From contig JBBDJE010000023.1 of NCBI GenBank assembly GCA_040880065.1, positions 1-32,657 of the forward strand: a stretch of 32,657 bases of DNA, written 5' to 3'. The DNA is from Abyssibius sp040880065 (GTDB lineage: Bacteria; Pseudomonadota; Alphaproteobacteria; Rhodobacterales; Rhodobacteraceae). The notes under the pieces are model-generated. The model searched no databases, was not told the DNA's origin, and worked only from the letters and a program-made list of their open reading frames with translations. Position numbers and translations under genes: made by a program. Shown in pieces: positions 22,217 to 30,553 of this stretch (the first letter of the stretch is position 1; each line of letters begins with the position of its first letter).

Positions 22217-23491
22217 ATGAGCAATCTTTCATATGTCCGCACCGAAATACTGCCCGAACAGCCGGCCCCTGCGGGTGAGGTTGGGGTTGTGGGATGGCTA
22301 CGTCACAACCTGTTTTCGGGGGTTTACAACTCTGTCCTGACCTTCGTGTCGCTGGCCGTGATCATCTTTCTCGGATACGAGATATTACCGTGGTTCACCA
22401 ACTCCACCTGGAATGCGAGCAGCCTGAGCGAATGCCGCGAAATTGCTGACGGTGCCTGTTTTGCCGTGATCAACGAGCGGTTCAACCAGTTGATGTTCGG
22501 CTTTTACCCGAACGACCTCTATTGGCGTCCGGTGCTGGCCTTCGTTCTATTGCTTGTTGCCCTTGCACCGGTGTTGATTGATACCGTTCCCAAGAAGTTT
22601 CTGCTGTTCACGCTGGTCTATCCGGCCATCATGTATCTGCTTATTTGGGGCGGTTCGATCTGGGGGCCGGTTGTAGCACTTGCCGGTCTTGGCCTTGGCG
22701 TTGCCGTGTTTGTTTATGCCGATAAACTGGCCGGGACGCTTGCCGCCATCATCGCGGCTGTCGTGGCCATGCTTTTGTGGTGGCTTTATGCGGTGGTGCC
22801 GGTTTCGGACCTGCTTATCAACAATGTGGATATCGGCTTTCAAAAGGTCCGGTCCGATCAGCTTGGCGGCTTCATGCTGTCGATCATCATCGGGCTGACC
22901 GGTATCGCGCTGTCATTTCCAATCGGCATTATACTGGCGCTTGGCCGTCAGTCGGATATGCCGATCGTGAAGGTGATGTGCGTTGGCTTTATCGAGTTCA
23001 TTCGCGGTGTCCCGCTGATTACCCTGCTGTTCACCGCCTCGTTGCTGCTGGGCTACTTCCTGCCCAAAGGCACCACATTCGATATCGTGTTGCGCGTGAT
23101 GATCATGGTGACGCTGTTTGCCTCAGCCTATATGGCCGAGGTGATCCGCGGTGGTCTGGCGGCCCTGCCGCGCGGCCAGTATGAGGCCGCTGATGCGCTT
23201 GGCCTGAACTACTGGCAGGCGCAGCGGCAGATCATCATGCCGCAGGCGCTGAAAATCTCGATCCCCGGCATCGTTTCAACCTTCATCGGGTTGTTCAAGG
23301 ATACGACACTGGTGTCGATCATCGGTCTTTTGGACCCGATCGGCCTGTCAACGAGTATCCGCGCCAACCAGGCCTGGAACGGCATCATCTGGGAGCTTTA
23401 TGGCTTTATCGCCCTGATCTTCTTTATCTTCTGTTTCTCCATGTCCCGTTACTCCATGTATCTTGAGCGCAAGCTCAAGACCGGACATTAG
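22217..23491 (+). CDS. aapM: General L-amino acid ABC transporter permease AapM
   Basis: 424 aa with about eight membrane-spanning segments. The extra N-terminal membrane region up to about residue 200 is characteristic of AapM/BztC, and the C-terminal half is a standard amino acid permease core. The EAA loop contains YEAADALGLNYWQAQRQII (about residues 320-338). It forms the heteromeric channel with AapQ. It is separated from aapQ by 1 base and from aapP by 15 bases, with TTAGGAG before the latter. Confidence 0.93.
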   Translation: MSNLSYVRTEILPEQPAPAGEVGVVGWLRHNLFSGVYNSVLTFVSLAVIIFLGYEILPWFTNSTWNASSLSECREIADGACFAVINERFNQLMFGFYPNDLYWRPVLAFVLLLVALAPVLIDTVPKKFLLFTLVYPAIMYLLIWGGSIWGPVVALAGLGLGVAVFVYADKLAGTLAAIIAAVVAMLLWWLYAVVPVSDLLINNVDIGFQKVRSDQLGGFMLSIIIGLTGIALSFPIGIILALGRQSDMPIVKVMCVGFIEFIRGVPLITLLFTASLLLGYFLPKGTTFDIVLRVMIMVTLFASAYMAEVIRGGLAALPRGQYEAADALGLNYWQAQRQIIMPQALKISIPGIVSTFIGLFKDTTLVSIIGLLDPIGLSTSIRANQAWNGIIWELYGFIALIFFIFCFSMSRYSMYLERKLKTGH

Positions 23492-23506
23492 TTAGGAGCT
23501 ATCACT

Positions 23507-24301
23507 ATGAGCGAAGTTGAAATCGACGTTGAAGCGGTCAACATCTCGAAAATGCAGATCAGCGACGAAGTCGTTATCCAGATCAGCAACATGAACAAAT
23601 GGTTCGGTGAGTTTCATGTGTTGCGCGACATCAATCTGCAGGTGAACCGTGGCGAACGGATCGTGGTGTGCGGGCCTTCGGGTTCGGGAAAATCCACGCT
23701 TATCCGCTGCATAAACCGCTTGGAAGAGCACCAGAAGGGCCAGATCATTGTTGATGGAACCGAGCTTACATCGGATCTCAAAAACATCGACAAGGTGCGC
23801 CGCGAAGTGGGGATGGTGTTCCAGCACTTCAACCTCTTCCCGCATCTGACCATTCTGGAAAACTGCACATTGGCCCCCATCTGGGTGCGCAAGACGCCCA
23901 AGAAAGAGGCCGAGGAAGTGGCAATGCATTTCCTTGAAAAGGTGAAAATTCCGGAACAGGCGCTAAAATACCCCGGCCAGCTTTCCGGTGGCCAGCAGCA
24001 GCGTGTGGCGATTGCGCGTTCGCTTTGCATGAAGCCACGCATCATGCTGTTTGACGAGCCGACCTCGGCGCTGGACCCGGAGATGATCAAAGAGGTGCTC
24101 GACACCATGATCCAGCTTGCCGAAGAAGGCATGACAATGATCTGCGTGACCCACGAGATGGGCTTTGCCCAGGCCGTGGCACACCGCGTGATCTTTATGG
24201 ATGCGGGCCAAATTGTTGAGCAGAACGTTCCCAAAGAGTTTTTCAACAACCCGCAGAACGAGCGCACCAAACTGTTCCTGAGCCAGATTCTCGGGCACTA
24301 A
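23507..24301 (+). CDS. aapP: General L-amino acid ABC transporter ATP-binding protein AapP
   Basis: 264 aa. Walker A GPSGSGKST at residues 56-64, Q-loop Gln106 (VFQHFN), signature LSGGQQQ at 159-165, Walker B IMLFDEP at 179-185 with the D-loop SALDPE, and H-loop His216 are all intact. It powers the AapJQM importer. The N-terminal 25 residues before the ABC domain are acidic and extend beyond most homologues' cores. A hairpin with TTTT follows the stop and ends the operon where the opposing gene set also ends. Confidence 0.95.
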   Translation: MSEVEIDVEAVNISKMQISDEVVIQISNMNKWFGEFHVLRDINLQVNRGERIVVCGPSGSGKSTLIRCINRLEEHQKGQIIVDGTELTSDLKNIDKVRREVGMVFQHFNLFPHLTILENCTLAPIWVRKTPKKEAEEVAMHFLEKVKIPEQALKYPGQLSGGQQQRVAIARSLCMKPRIMLFDEPTSALDPEMIKEVLDTMIQLAEEGMTMICVTHEMGFAQAVAHRVIFMDAGQIVEQNVPKEFFNNPQNERTKLFLSQILGH

Positions 24302-24322
24302 ACTGCGCAAAAAGTCAGATAT

Positions 24323-24349
24323 GGGCGTCGGGTATTCCGGCGCCCTTTT
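24323..24349 (+). terminator. Terminator after aapP
   Basis: The stem 24323-24331 with 24337-24345 (9 bp, one G-T pair, 5-base loop) is followed by TTTT at 24346-24349. It lies between the convergent aapP (+) and the last gene of the minus-strand group, whose stop is at 24350. On the minus strand only a later short T-run is available, so it mainly serves the aap operon. Confidence 0.75.
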
Positions 24350-24856
24350 CTATTGGGAAATGTCTTTAGGCGTAACGAAGGCGAGAACCTGACCGCTGTG
24401 CACCTGCAGATCGGCCCAGCGGGTAACATCAAAGCGCAGCACAAGGGTTGAACCGGTTGGATAGTCCAAAAAGCGCATATGGTCGGGCGGTGTATCGCAC
24501 AGCATTTCGGCCAGCGCGGCAATGCCGGGGTTATGCGCAATGATCTGCAATCGAGGCTTTTCGGCCTGCCGGATTGCGCCAAGCAGGGTTTCGGGCGATG
24601 CGAGATAAAGTTTGTGCATAAAGGACGCCTGCGGCGGGCTTTCCCATTCTGCCGCCATGTAAAACCATGTTTGCGCCGTGCGTTCCGCATTTGAGACCAT
24701 CGCCTCTTCGGGCTTCCAGCGCTGTATTCGAAGCCACCGCCCCAAAGCTGTGGCCGCGCCGTGCCCGCGCGCATTCAGAGGGCGCATATGGTCGCTTGCG
24801 GCTGGGTCGTCCCAATCGGATTTTGCGTGGCGCGTTAGAATAAGCTCGATACTCAT
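24350..24856 (-). CDS. SixA-like histidine phosphatase
   Basis: 168 aa from the ATG at 24856. This is a compact histidine-phosphatase fold: MSIELILTRHAKSDW with catalytic Arg9-His10, Arg59 in SNAERTAQT, and the second histidine His108 in IIAHNPG. The length and TRHAKS motif match the SixA group, which in Escherichia coli removes phosphate from phosphohistidine proteins such as ArcB or NPr. The target here is unknown. The start overlaps the end of the iron-sulfur gene by ATGA (24853-24856), so it is the last gene of that coupled group. Confidence 0.82.
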   Translation of the reverse strand: MSIELILTRHAKSDWDDPAASDHMRPLNARGHGAATALGRWLRIQRWKPEEAMVSNAERTAQTWFYMAAEWESPPQASFMHKLYLASPETLLGAIRQAEKPRLQIIAHNPGIAALAEMLCDTPPDHMRFLDYPTGSTLVLRFDVTRWADLQVHSGQVLAFVTPKDISQ

Positions 24857-25485
24857 GCATGAAACCTTTGCATATGATAGGCCGATTGTGCCGCACTGCG
24901 CAGGTTCTGCCCAACCGGGCAGGCACGGCGCACGGCGCAGCCCCGAACCATACAATCCTGGCCAGCGGGCGTGCTTAGATAGTCATGGCAGCGGGGCACA
25001 TCATAGCCCGCGCCGGTGAGCGCATGGGCAGGGCATGCGCCAAGGCAGGGCTTAGCACAGCCCGCACAAGGCTTGGTGGCCGCTGTTGCCAGTTCCATGC
25101 GCCGGGGCAGCACCAACGCCCCGCGATAAGACACGAACAGCCCCTGTGTGGCATGAACCAGTAGCGCCACTGGCGATGCCCATACCTGACCGGAGCGCAG
25201 CGCCCATTGGTAAAACGGATGGTAGGGCGGCCCGCCAAACGGGAACAGCGCCGTGCCGCCCTGCGCCGTGGCGATGCCCGATAGAATGCGCGTTGACCAA
25301 CGGTCCACCGGGTTGTTGCGCCCATTGGCCCATTCGGGGCATTGGGTGAAGTGTGGCCAGAAATTTGCACCGTCCGGGCCGATGAGCAGAAGGGTTTCGC
25401 CGGGCAATGCGTCATCCGGTGTCGGGTAAAACCCGCCCAGAACCGCAAGCCCTTGCGCTGCAAGTTCTGCCTCAAGCCCCGTCAT
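24853..25485 (-). CDS. Ferredoxin-like protein with two possible [4Fe-4S] sites
   Basis: 210 aa. The C-terminal third has eight cysteines: Cys140, 143, 147 and 151 followed by Pro (C-x2-C-x3-C-x3-CP), and Cys166, 178, 183 and 189 followed by Pro. This arrangement can hold two [4Fe-4S] clusters and recalls the C-terminal region of epoxyqueuosine reductase and related enzymes. The N-terminal 130 residues have no motif I can name, though LLVHATQGLFVSYRGALVLP resembles segments of that family. It overlaps its neighbours on both sides by 4 bases: the desaturase-like gene upstream and the SixA-like gene downstream. It may be an electron carrier or a reductase; the true reaction is unknown. Confidence 0.75.
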   Translation of the reverse strand: MTGLEAELAAQGLAVLGGFYPTPDDALPGETLLLIGPDGANFWPHFTQCPEWANGRNNPVDRWSTRILSGIATAQGGTALFPFGGPPYHPFYQWALRSGQVWASPVALLVHATQGLFVSYRGALVLPRRMELATAATKPCAGCAKPCLGACPAHALTGAGYDVPRCHDYLSTPAGQDCMVRGCAVRRACPVGQNLRSAAQSAYHMQRFHA

Positions 25486-26267
25486 TTTCGCCTGAACGGC
25501 AGTAACAGGCTAAAGCCCAGCTTCGCAGGGCGGCTATCTTGCCATTGCAGACCCGTGGTAAAGCCATCAGCTGCGCGGGCACGATAGGTGGCAAACATCC
25601 GGTCCCAGATTGAAAGGGCAAAGCCGTAATTGCTGTCATGCTCCACGCGTTTGGTTGAATGGTGGATGATGTGCATATCGGGCGTGACCAGCACCAGCCG
25701 CAGGGCTGCATCCACCCGCTTGGGCAGGCGCAGGTTGGCATGGGTAAACAGTGCCGTGCCGTTCAGCAGAATTTCAAACACGATCACCGCCACGAAATGC
25801 GGGCCAAGCACATAAACCAGCCCGACTTTCAGCAGCATCGACAGGCCGATTTCAATTGGGTGGAATCGGATTGCGGTGGATACATCAAGGTCACGGTCAG
25901 CATGATGCACCCGGTGCAGCCGCCATAGCAGCGGGATTTTATGGGTAATGAGGTGTTGCAGCCAGATGGCGAAATCCAGAATCAGAACACATAGTAATCC
26001 TTCAAGCCAAAGCGGCCAGTCCAGCCAGTTGAACAGGCCAAGGCCAAGAGATTGCGCATCAATTGCCGCGCCCACGGCCAGCGCAGGCAGAATGAAGGCC
26101 AGTAGCCGTAACAATCCGGTATTGAGCAACGACATTGCCCAGTTGGTCAGCCAGCGGCGGGGCTGGCTTTGCACCCTGTGGCGCTGCGGCCAGGCCCATT
26201 CGGCCAGCGCGAGCGCTGCGAACAGGCCCAGAAAAATGGCCAGCCGAATCGTGCTTTCATGTTCCAT
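25482..26267 (-). CDS. Sterol desaturase / fatty acid hydroxylase family di-iron membrane protein
   Basis: 261 aa with four to five hydrophobic segments. The histidine clusters that bind two irons are all present: H105-x3-H109, H118-x2-HH (HRVHH), H136 and H176 between, and H199-x2-HH (HIIHH). These proteins insert oxygen or double bonds into lipids using O2 and electrons from a partner. The substrate is unknown. Its stop overlaps the start of the iron-sulfur gene (ATGA at 25482-25485), which makes that protein a candidate electron donor. It lies 57 bases downstream of argB, so it may be read from the long upstream transcript. Confidence 0.85.
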   Translation of the reverse strand: MEHESTIRLAIFLGLFAALALAEWAWPQRHRVQSQPRRWLTNWAMSLLNTGLLRLLAFILPALAVGAAIDAQSLGLGLFNWLDWPLWLEGLLCVLILDFAIWLQHLITHKIPLLWRLHRVHHADRDLDVSTAIRFHPIEIGLSMLLKVGLVYVLGPHFVAVIVFEILLNGTALFTHANLRLPKRVDAALRLVLVTPDMHIIHHSTKRVEHDSNYGFALSIWDRMFATYRARAADGFTTGLQWQDSRPAKLGFSLLLPFRRK

Positions 26268-26324
26268 AGGCGCAATCTGGCCTGCCGGTTGCCGCAGCGC
26301 AAGGGCGCAAGGGTCACAGCTGCG

Positions 26325-27188
26325 CTAGGCGCGGATCAGGCTGCCCGCGCCATGAGCGGTGAAAAGCTCAAGCAGCAAAGCATGAGCGCGCCGGCCATCC
26401 ATAATGACCACCGCGCGCACACCACCGCGCACCGCTGCAAGCGCGGTTTCGGTTTTAGGGATCATGCCACCGGCGATGATGCCCTCATCCGTCAGCCGTT
26501 CGATATCTTCGCCAGTAAGCTGGGTGATCACATCGCCCGCGGCATCTTTCACGCCGGCGACATCGGTCAGCAGCATCAGGCGGTCGGCTTTTATGCCTGC
26601 GGCAATGGCGCCGGCAGCAGTATCGCCGTTGATGTTATAGGTTTCCCCGCCGCGCCCCATGCCAATAGGGGCGACAACCGGAATATAGCCCGATGCGGTG
26701 AGCGATTGCAGCAGGCCGGGATTGACCTCGACCGGATCGCCCACAAAGCCAAGCTCGGGGTTGGCAGGGTCACAAATCATCAGTTTGGCATCCTTGCCCG
26801 ACAGGCCGACAGCCTTGCCGCCCATATCGTTGATGGCCTGCACGATCTGCTTGTTGATCTTGCCGGCCAGCACCATCTCGACCACTTCGACCGTAGCGGC
26901 ATCCGTCACACGTTTGCCGCGCACGAACTCGCTTTTGATGTTGAGTCGCTCAAGCATATCGTTGATCTGCGGGCCGCCACCATGCACGACTATCGGGTTG
27001 ATATTGCACTGGCGCATCAGCACGATATCACGGGCGAAATTGGCCATGGCTTTTGCGTCACCCATCGCATGGCCGCCGAACTTGACGACAATGGTCGCAC
27101 CATCATAGCGCTGCAGATAGGGTAGGGCTTCAGACAGGGTGCGGGCGGTGGCGATCCAGTCACGATTCATGCTCGATGATTTCTCCAT
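26325..27188 (-). CDS. argB: Acetylglutamate kinase
   Basis: 287 aa. TIVVKFGGHAMGD (about residues 32-44), VVHGGGPQIN, and the C-terminal IIAGGMIPKTETALAAVRGGV are ArgB signatures. It phosphorylates N-acetylglutamate, the second step of arginine synthesis. The N-terminal helix before the kinase core is of the type found in arginine-inhibited enzymes, so feedback by arginine and PII control are likely at family level. GGAG upstream supports the ATG at 27188; Met7 is an alternative. It follows engB with a 54-base gap. Confidence 0.95.
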   Translation of the reverse strand: MEKSSSMNRDWIATARTLSEALPYLQRYDGATIVVKFGGHAMGDAKAMANFARDIVLMRQCNINPIVVHGGGPQINDMLERLNIKSEFVRGKRVTDAATVEVVEMVLAGKINKQIVQAINDMGGKAVGLSGKDAKLMICDPANPELGFVGDPVEVNPGLLQSLTASGYIPVVAPIGMGRGGETYNINGDTAAGAIAAGIKADRLMLLTDVAGVKDAAGDVITQLTGEDIERLTDEGIIAGGMIPKTETALAAVRGGVRAVVIMDGRRAHALLLELFTAHGAGSLIRA

Positions 27189-27242
27189 GGCGTCTCTCCG
27201 AAAAAGGGCTTTATCCGGTATAGAGCGCTTGGCGGCAAATGC

Positions 27243-27890
27243 CTAGCGGATGCTGGCGATTGTGGCACGCAGCACATCCAGCCCTTCGCCATTATCCGAC
27301 GAGGTCAGGATCATTTCCGGATAGGCCGCGGGGTGGCGGGCCAGCACGGCGCGCGTGGCATCCAGCGCGCGGGCCAGATCGGCGGCGCCGGGTTTGTCGG
27401 CCTTGGTGATGACCACCTGAAAGTTGACCGCGGCGCGCCCGAGCATGGCCATAATTTCCTCATCCACCGCCTTGGCACCGTGGCGTGCGTCAATCAGCAA
27501 AAACACGCGGCGCAGGGTGGGGCGGCCTGCAAGATAGTCTTTCAGCAGCGCCTGCCATTTGGCAACCACGGCAAGGGGCGCCTTGGCATAGCCATAGCCC
27601 GGCAGATCGACCAGATAGCAAAATGCGCCCAGCGTGAAATAGTTGATCTCTTGCGTGCGCCCCGGTGTGTTGGAGGCGCGCGCCAGCGACTTGCGGCCGG
27701 TCAGCGCGTTGATCAGGGTTGATTTGCCCACATTCGAGCGCCCGGCGAAACACACCTCCAACCGGTCGGCGGCGGGCAGGCCCGACATGGCGACCACACC
27801 TTTCAGGAATTCGACTTCGCCCGCAAACAAAAGGCGACCGGCTTCGGCATCGGCGGGGCTGGTGGTGGATAGCGGGAAGGGAAGGCTCAT
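27243..27890 (-). CDS. engB: Ribosome biogenesis GTPase EngB/YsxC
   Basis: 215 aa. Switch and nucleotide motifs are G1 GRSNVGKS (residues 50-57), G2 Thr near NTPGRTQ (74-80), G3 DLPGYG (95-100) and G4 TKAD (162-165). EngB (YihA/YsxC) helps late 50S assembly. The start overlaps the stop of the MOSC gene by ATGA (27887-27890), so translation is coupled. Its place downstream of rpmH, rnpA and yidC keeps it with ribosome and membrane-insertion genes. Confidence 0.95.
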   Translation of the reverse strand: MSLPFPLSTTSPADAEAGRLLFAGEVEFLKGVVAMSGLPAADRLEVCFAGRSNVGKSTLINALTGRKSLARASNTPGRTQEINYFTLGAFCYLVDLPGYGYAKAPLAVVAKWQALLKDYLAGRPTLRRVFLLIDARHGAKAVDEEIMAMLGRAAVNFQVVITKADKPGAADLARALDATRAVLARHPAAYPEMILTSSDNGEGLDVLRATIASIR

Positions 27891-28639
27891 AGCAGCACCA
27901 GTTCATCATGAAGGGCAATATCGCCCGCTTCAAGCACACGCAGATAAACACCAAAATCGCGATGCCCCCAATGCTTGCGCAGCAGGTATGGCGTTTGAAC
28001 ATCCGCCACAGCGGTTTTTGGGTTCACGGTTGTGGCGGCGCAGCGCGCAATAGGTTCAACCACCTGAAAACTGGCGGTGCCAATGCGCAAGCTGCGACCG
28101 CACCAGCTATGCTCGGCCCAGGCATCCAGCCCATCTACCCAGAGATTGCCGCGAAAGCGGCGCATATCCATGCTTTGCCCGGCCTGCGCGGAAAGCGCGC
28201 CGAGCGAGGCGAGGTTGTTGAGCGAGATCGAGGCGAAATCAGTATCAAACACACCATGGTTTTGAAGCCGCACAACGGCAGTGGCAGCGGGGCGGTCGGC
28301 AGGTATAAGTGGCTTGCTCCATTCAAGCAGGCGGGCTTGGTCCGCGGCGTCATCAAGGTCAAGCGTGATCAGGTCGCGCGACGGGTGGCGCAGGGTGATG
28401 CGCCCGTCTGCCCCTGTTTCAGCCGAAATAGCGCCAAGCCCGACCACATCGGCGCCAATCACAAAGTTACGGCAGGACGCCCAGGCAGGTGCGGCCACAT
28501 CAACCTGCGAATTGGCGTGGATCACCGCCCAGACACGGTCCAGAGGCAGGCCCTGGCCCGGTATCAGGCTGGCCCGCTCAATCGCCTCATGCCCGTGGCT
28601 TTTGATCGGGTGGCGCCAGATATGGGCCAGTTGTGCCAT
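27887..28639 (-). CDS. MOSC-domain protein (molybdenum cofactor sulfurase C-terminal type)
   Basis: 250 aa from the ATG at 28639. An N-terminal MOSC_N-like segment (LAHIWRHPIKSHGHEAIER, IPGQGLPLDRVWAV) leads to a MOSC domain with DMRRFRGNLWVDG (about residues 158-170), and Cys200 in ARCAATTVNPKT. MOSC proteins bind or carry sulfur for molybdenum enzymes (YcbX, mARC and others). The precise substrate is unknown. It starts 2 bases after the yidC stop and overlaps engB. The frame is open further upstream inside yidC, but the homologous N-terminus sets the start. Confidence 0.83.
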   Translation of the reverse strand: MAQLAHIWRHPIKSHGHEAIERASLIPGQGLPLDRVWAVIHANSQVDVAAPAWASCRNFVIGADVVGLGAISAETGADGRITLRHPSRDLITLDLDDAADQARLLEWSKPLIPADRPAATAVVRLQNHGVFDTDFASISLNNLASLGALSAQAGQSMDMRRFRGNLWVDGLDAWAEHSWCGRSLRIGTASFQVVEPIARCAATTVNPKTAVADVQTPYLLRKHWGHRDFGVYLRVLEAGDIALHDELVLL

Positions 28640-28641
28640 GG

Positions 28642-30483
28642 TTACTTGCGCTCTTTTGGCTTGGTCGGTTTGGGCGGCTTGGGGGAGTTGGCCGCGGCCG
28701 GTTCCGGCTTTTTGCGGATATTGCCCCAGATATCGGGTCTCACGCCCTGGCTGCGCATAATGAAATACTGCTGCAGGAAGGTCAGCGTGTTGTTGGCCAC
28801 CCAGTAAATAACCAGCCCCGAGGCGAAGGTGCCCAGCATGAACATGAAGACCCATGGCATCCACGCAAAAATCGCAGCCTGGGTTTTGTCGGTTGGCGCC
28901 GGGTTCAGCTTTTGCTGCATCCACATGGTGACACCCATCAGAATCGGGAAGATACCGATAGAGATGATCGCAGGCGCCCATGCCACATCAAACGGCAGCA
29001 GGCCGAACAGGTTTATCCAGCTTGTCGGGTCGGGGGCCGAAAGGTCCTTGATCCAGCCGATGAACGGCGCATGGCGCATTTCGATTGTTACGAACAGCAC
29101 CTTGTAGAGCGAAAAGAAAATTGGAATTTGCACCAGAATCGGCAGACAGCCCGAGGCGGGGTTCACCTTCTCGCGCTTGTAGAGCGCCATCATTTCCTTT
29201 TGCATGGCCTGACGGTCATCGCCCACGCGCTCTTTGAGCTTTTCCATTTCCGGCTGCAGCATTTTCATGCGTGACATGGAGACGTAGGATTTATAGGCCA
29301 GCGGAAAGACCAGTGCCTTGATCACAAAGGTCAGCCCGATAATCGCCCAGCCCATGTTGCCAATGATGTTGTGGATCTGGTTGAGCAGCCAGAACATCGG
29401 CTTGGTCAGGAAGTAAAACCAGCCCCAGTCGATGGAATCGTAGAAATTCGCGATGCCACGGTCGTTTTGATAGGCGCGGATCGTGTTGGCCACCTTGGCA
29501 CCGGCAAAAAGCGAACTGGCGCTCGACAGGGTTGCACCGGGGGCAACTTCCATCACCGGCAGGCGCATATCGGTCTGGTAAGTGTCGTTTGCTGCGGTGT
29601 ATTTCGCAACCGAAGAGAAGCCTTTGCCGGGGGCGGCGATGAGCGCGGCCATCCAGTATTTGTCGGTAAAGCCGATCCAGCCGTTTTCGGCCACTTCCAC
29701 ACGGTCAATAGCGCCGTCGCCGGGAACTTGTGTAAAGTCCGGCATGTCGGAATAGTCGATCTCTTCGATGGTGCTGTCCTGGGCGCGCACAACGCCCTCG
29801 TGCAGAATGTAAAAGCCAATGGTTTCGGGCGTGCCGGTGCGTGCGATAATGCCGTAAGGCATCATCCGCACGGGCGTATTGGTGGTGTTTTCAACGGTTT
29901 GCACCACGTCAAACATATAGTTTTCGTCAACCGACATCATACGGCGGAAAATGAGGCCGCTGCCATTATCCCAAACCAATGTCACGGGGCTGGTCTCGCT
30001 CAGCATTGTCCCGCTTTCCACGCTCCAGAGCGTGTTGGCGTCGGGCAGGGGCTGTGTGGTGCCCGCACCGGGCGCCCAGCCGTAAACCGCATAATAGGGG
30101 CGGGGTGCGCCAGCAGGCGAGAACAGCGTGACCGTATCCGCTCCCGCATCGAGCGTTTCGCGGTAATCGGTCATGTGCAAATCATCAATCCGCCCGCCGG
30201 TCAGCGAGATCGAGCCGCTGAGCTTGGCGGTCATAACCGGCAAACGCGCGGAACGGGCCAGCGCCACATCGCGCGAGGCTTCGGGGTCGGCGGCAAGCGC
30301 GGGGGCGGCGGCTGTGTTCGCCACACCGGGCACAAGCGGCGTGCCATCGGCTGCCACCGAAGCGGCGGGTGCGGGCGGGGTTTCAACGGGCACCGGGGGG
30401 AACATGATGGTCCAGACAATGATAACCGCAAGGCTAAGCACTGCGGCAAGGATCATGTTTCGGGTCTGGCTTTGGTCTTCCAT
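28642..30483 (-). CDS. yidC: Membrane protein insertase YidC
   Basis: 613 aa from the ATG at 30483; the frame continues to a TTG at 30495, but GGAG sits just before 30483. Membrane segment 1 is at about residues 10-28, followed by a Pro/Ala-rich linker and the large periplasmic P1 domain. The insertase core starts near residue 355: LVFPLAYKSYVSMSRMKMLQ, then YKREKVNPASGCLPILVQIP and a last membrane segment. The basic C-terminal tail (KPPKPTKPKERK) binds ribosomes in alphaproteobacteria. YidC inserts membrane proteins alone or with SecYEG. The MOSC gene follows after 2 bases. Confidence 0.96.
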   Translation of the reverse strand: MEDQSQTRNMILAAVLSLAVIIVWTIMFPPVPVETPPAPAASVAADGTPLVPGVANTAAAPALAADPEASRDVALARSARLPVMTAKLSGSISLTGGRIDDLHMTDYRETLDAGADTVTLFSPAGAPRPYYAVYGWAPGAGTTQPLPDANTLWSVESGTMLSETSPVTLVWDNGSGLIFRRMMSVDENYMFDVVQTVENTTNTPVRMMPYGIIARTGTPETIGFYILHEGVVRAQDSTIEEIDYSDMPDFTQVPGDGAIDRVEVAENGWIGFTDKYWMAALIAAPGKGFSSVAKYTAANDTYQTDMRLPVMEVAPGATLSSASSLFAGAKVANTIRAYQNDRGIANFYDSIDWGWFYFLTKPMFWLLNQIHNIIGNMGWAIIGLTFVIKALVFPLAYKSYVSMSRMKMLQPEMEKLKERVGDDRQAMQKEMMALYKREKVNPASGCLPILVQIPIFFSLYKVLFVTIEMRHAPFIGWIKDLSAPDPTSWINLFGLLPFDVAWAPAIISIGIFPILMGVTMWMQQKLNPAPTDKTQAAIFAWMPWVFMFMLGTFASGLVIYWVANNTLTFLQQYFIMRSQGVRPDIWGNIRKKPEPAAANSPKPPKPTKPKERK

Positions 30484-30553
30484 TTTCGTCTCCAAACGGG
30501 CGCGCGCGTGTCTAATTTACTGGGGCTGGTTCAACAGGTGTGGGCGCGAAAGG

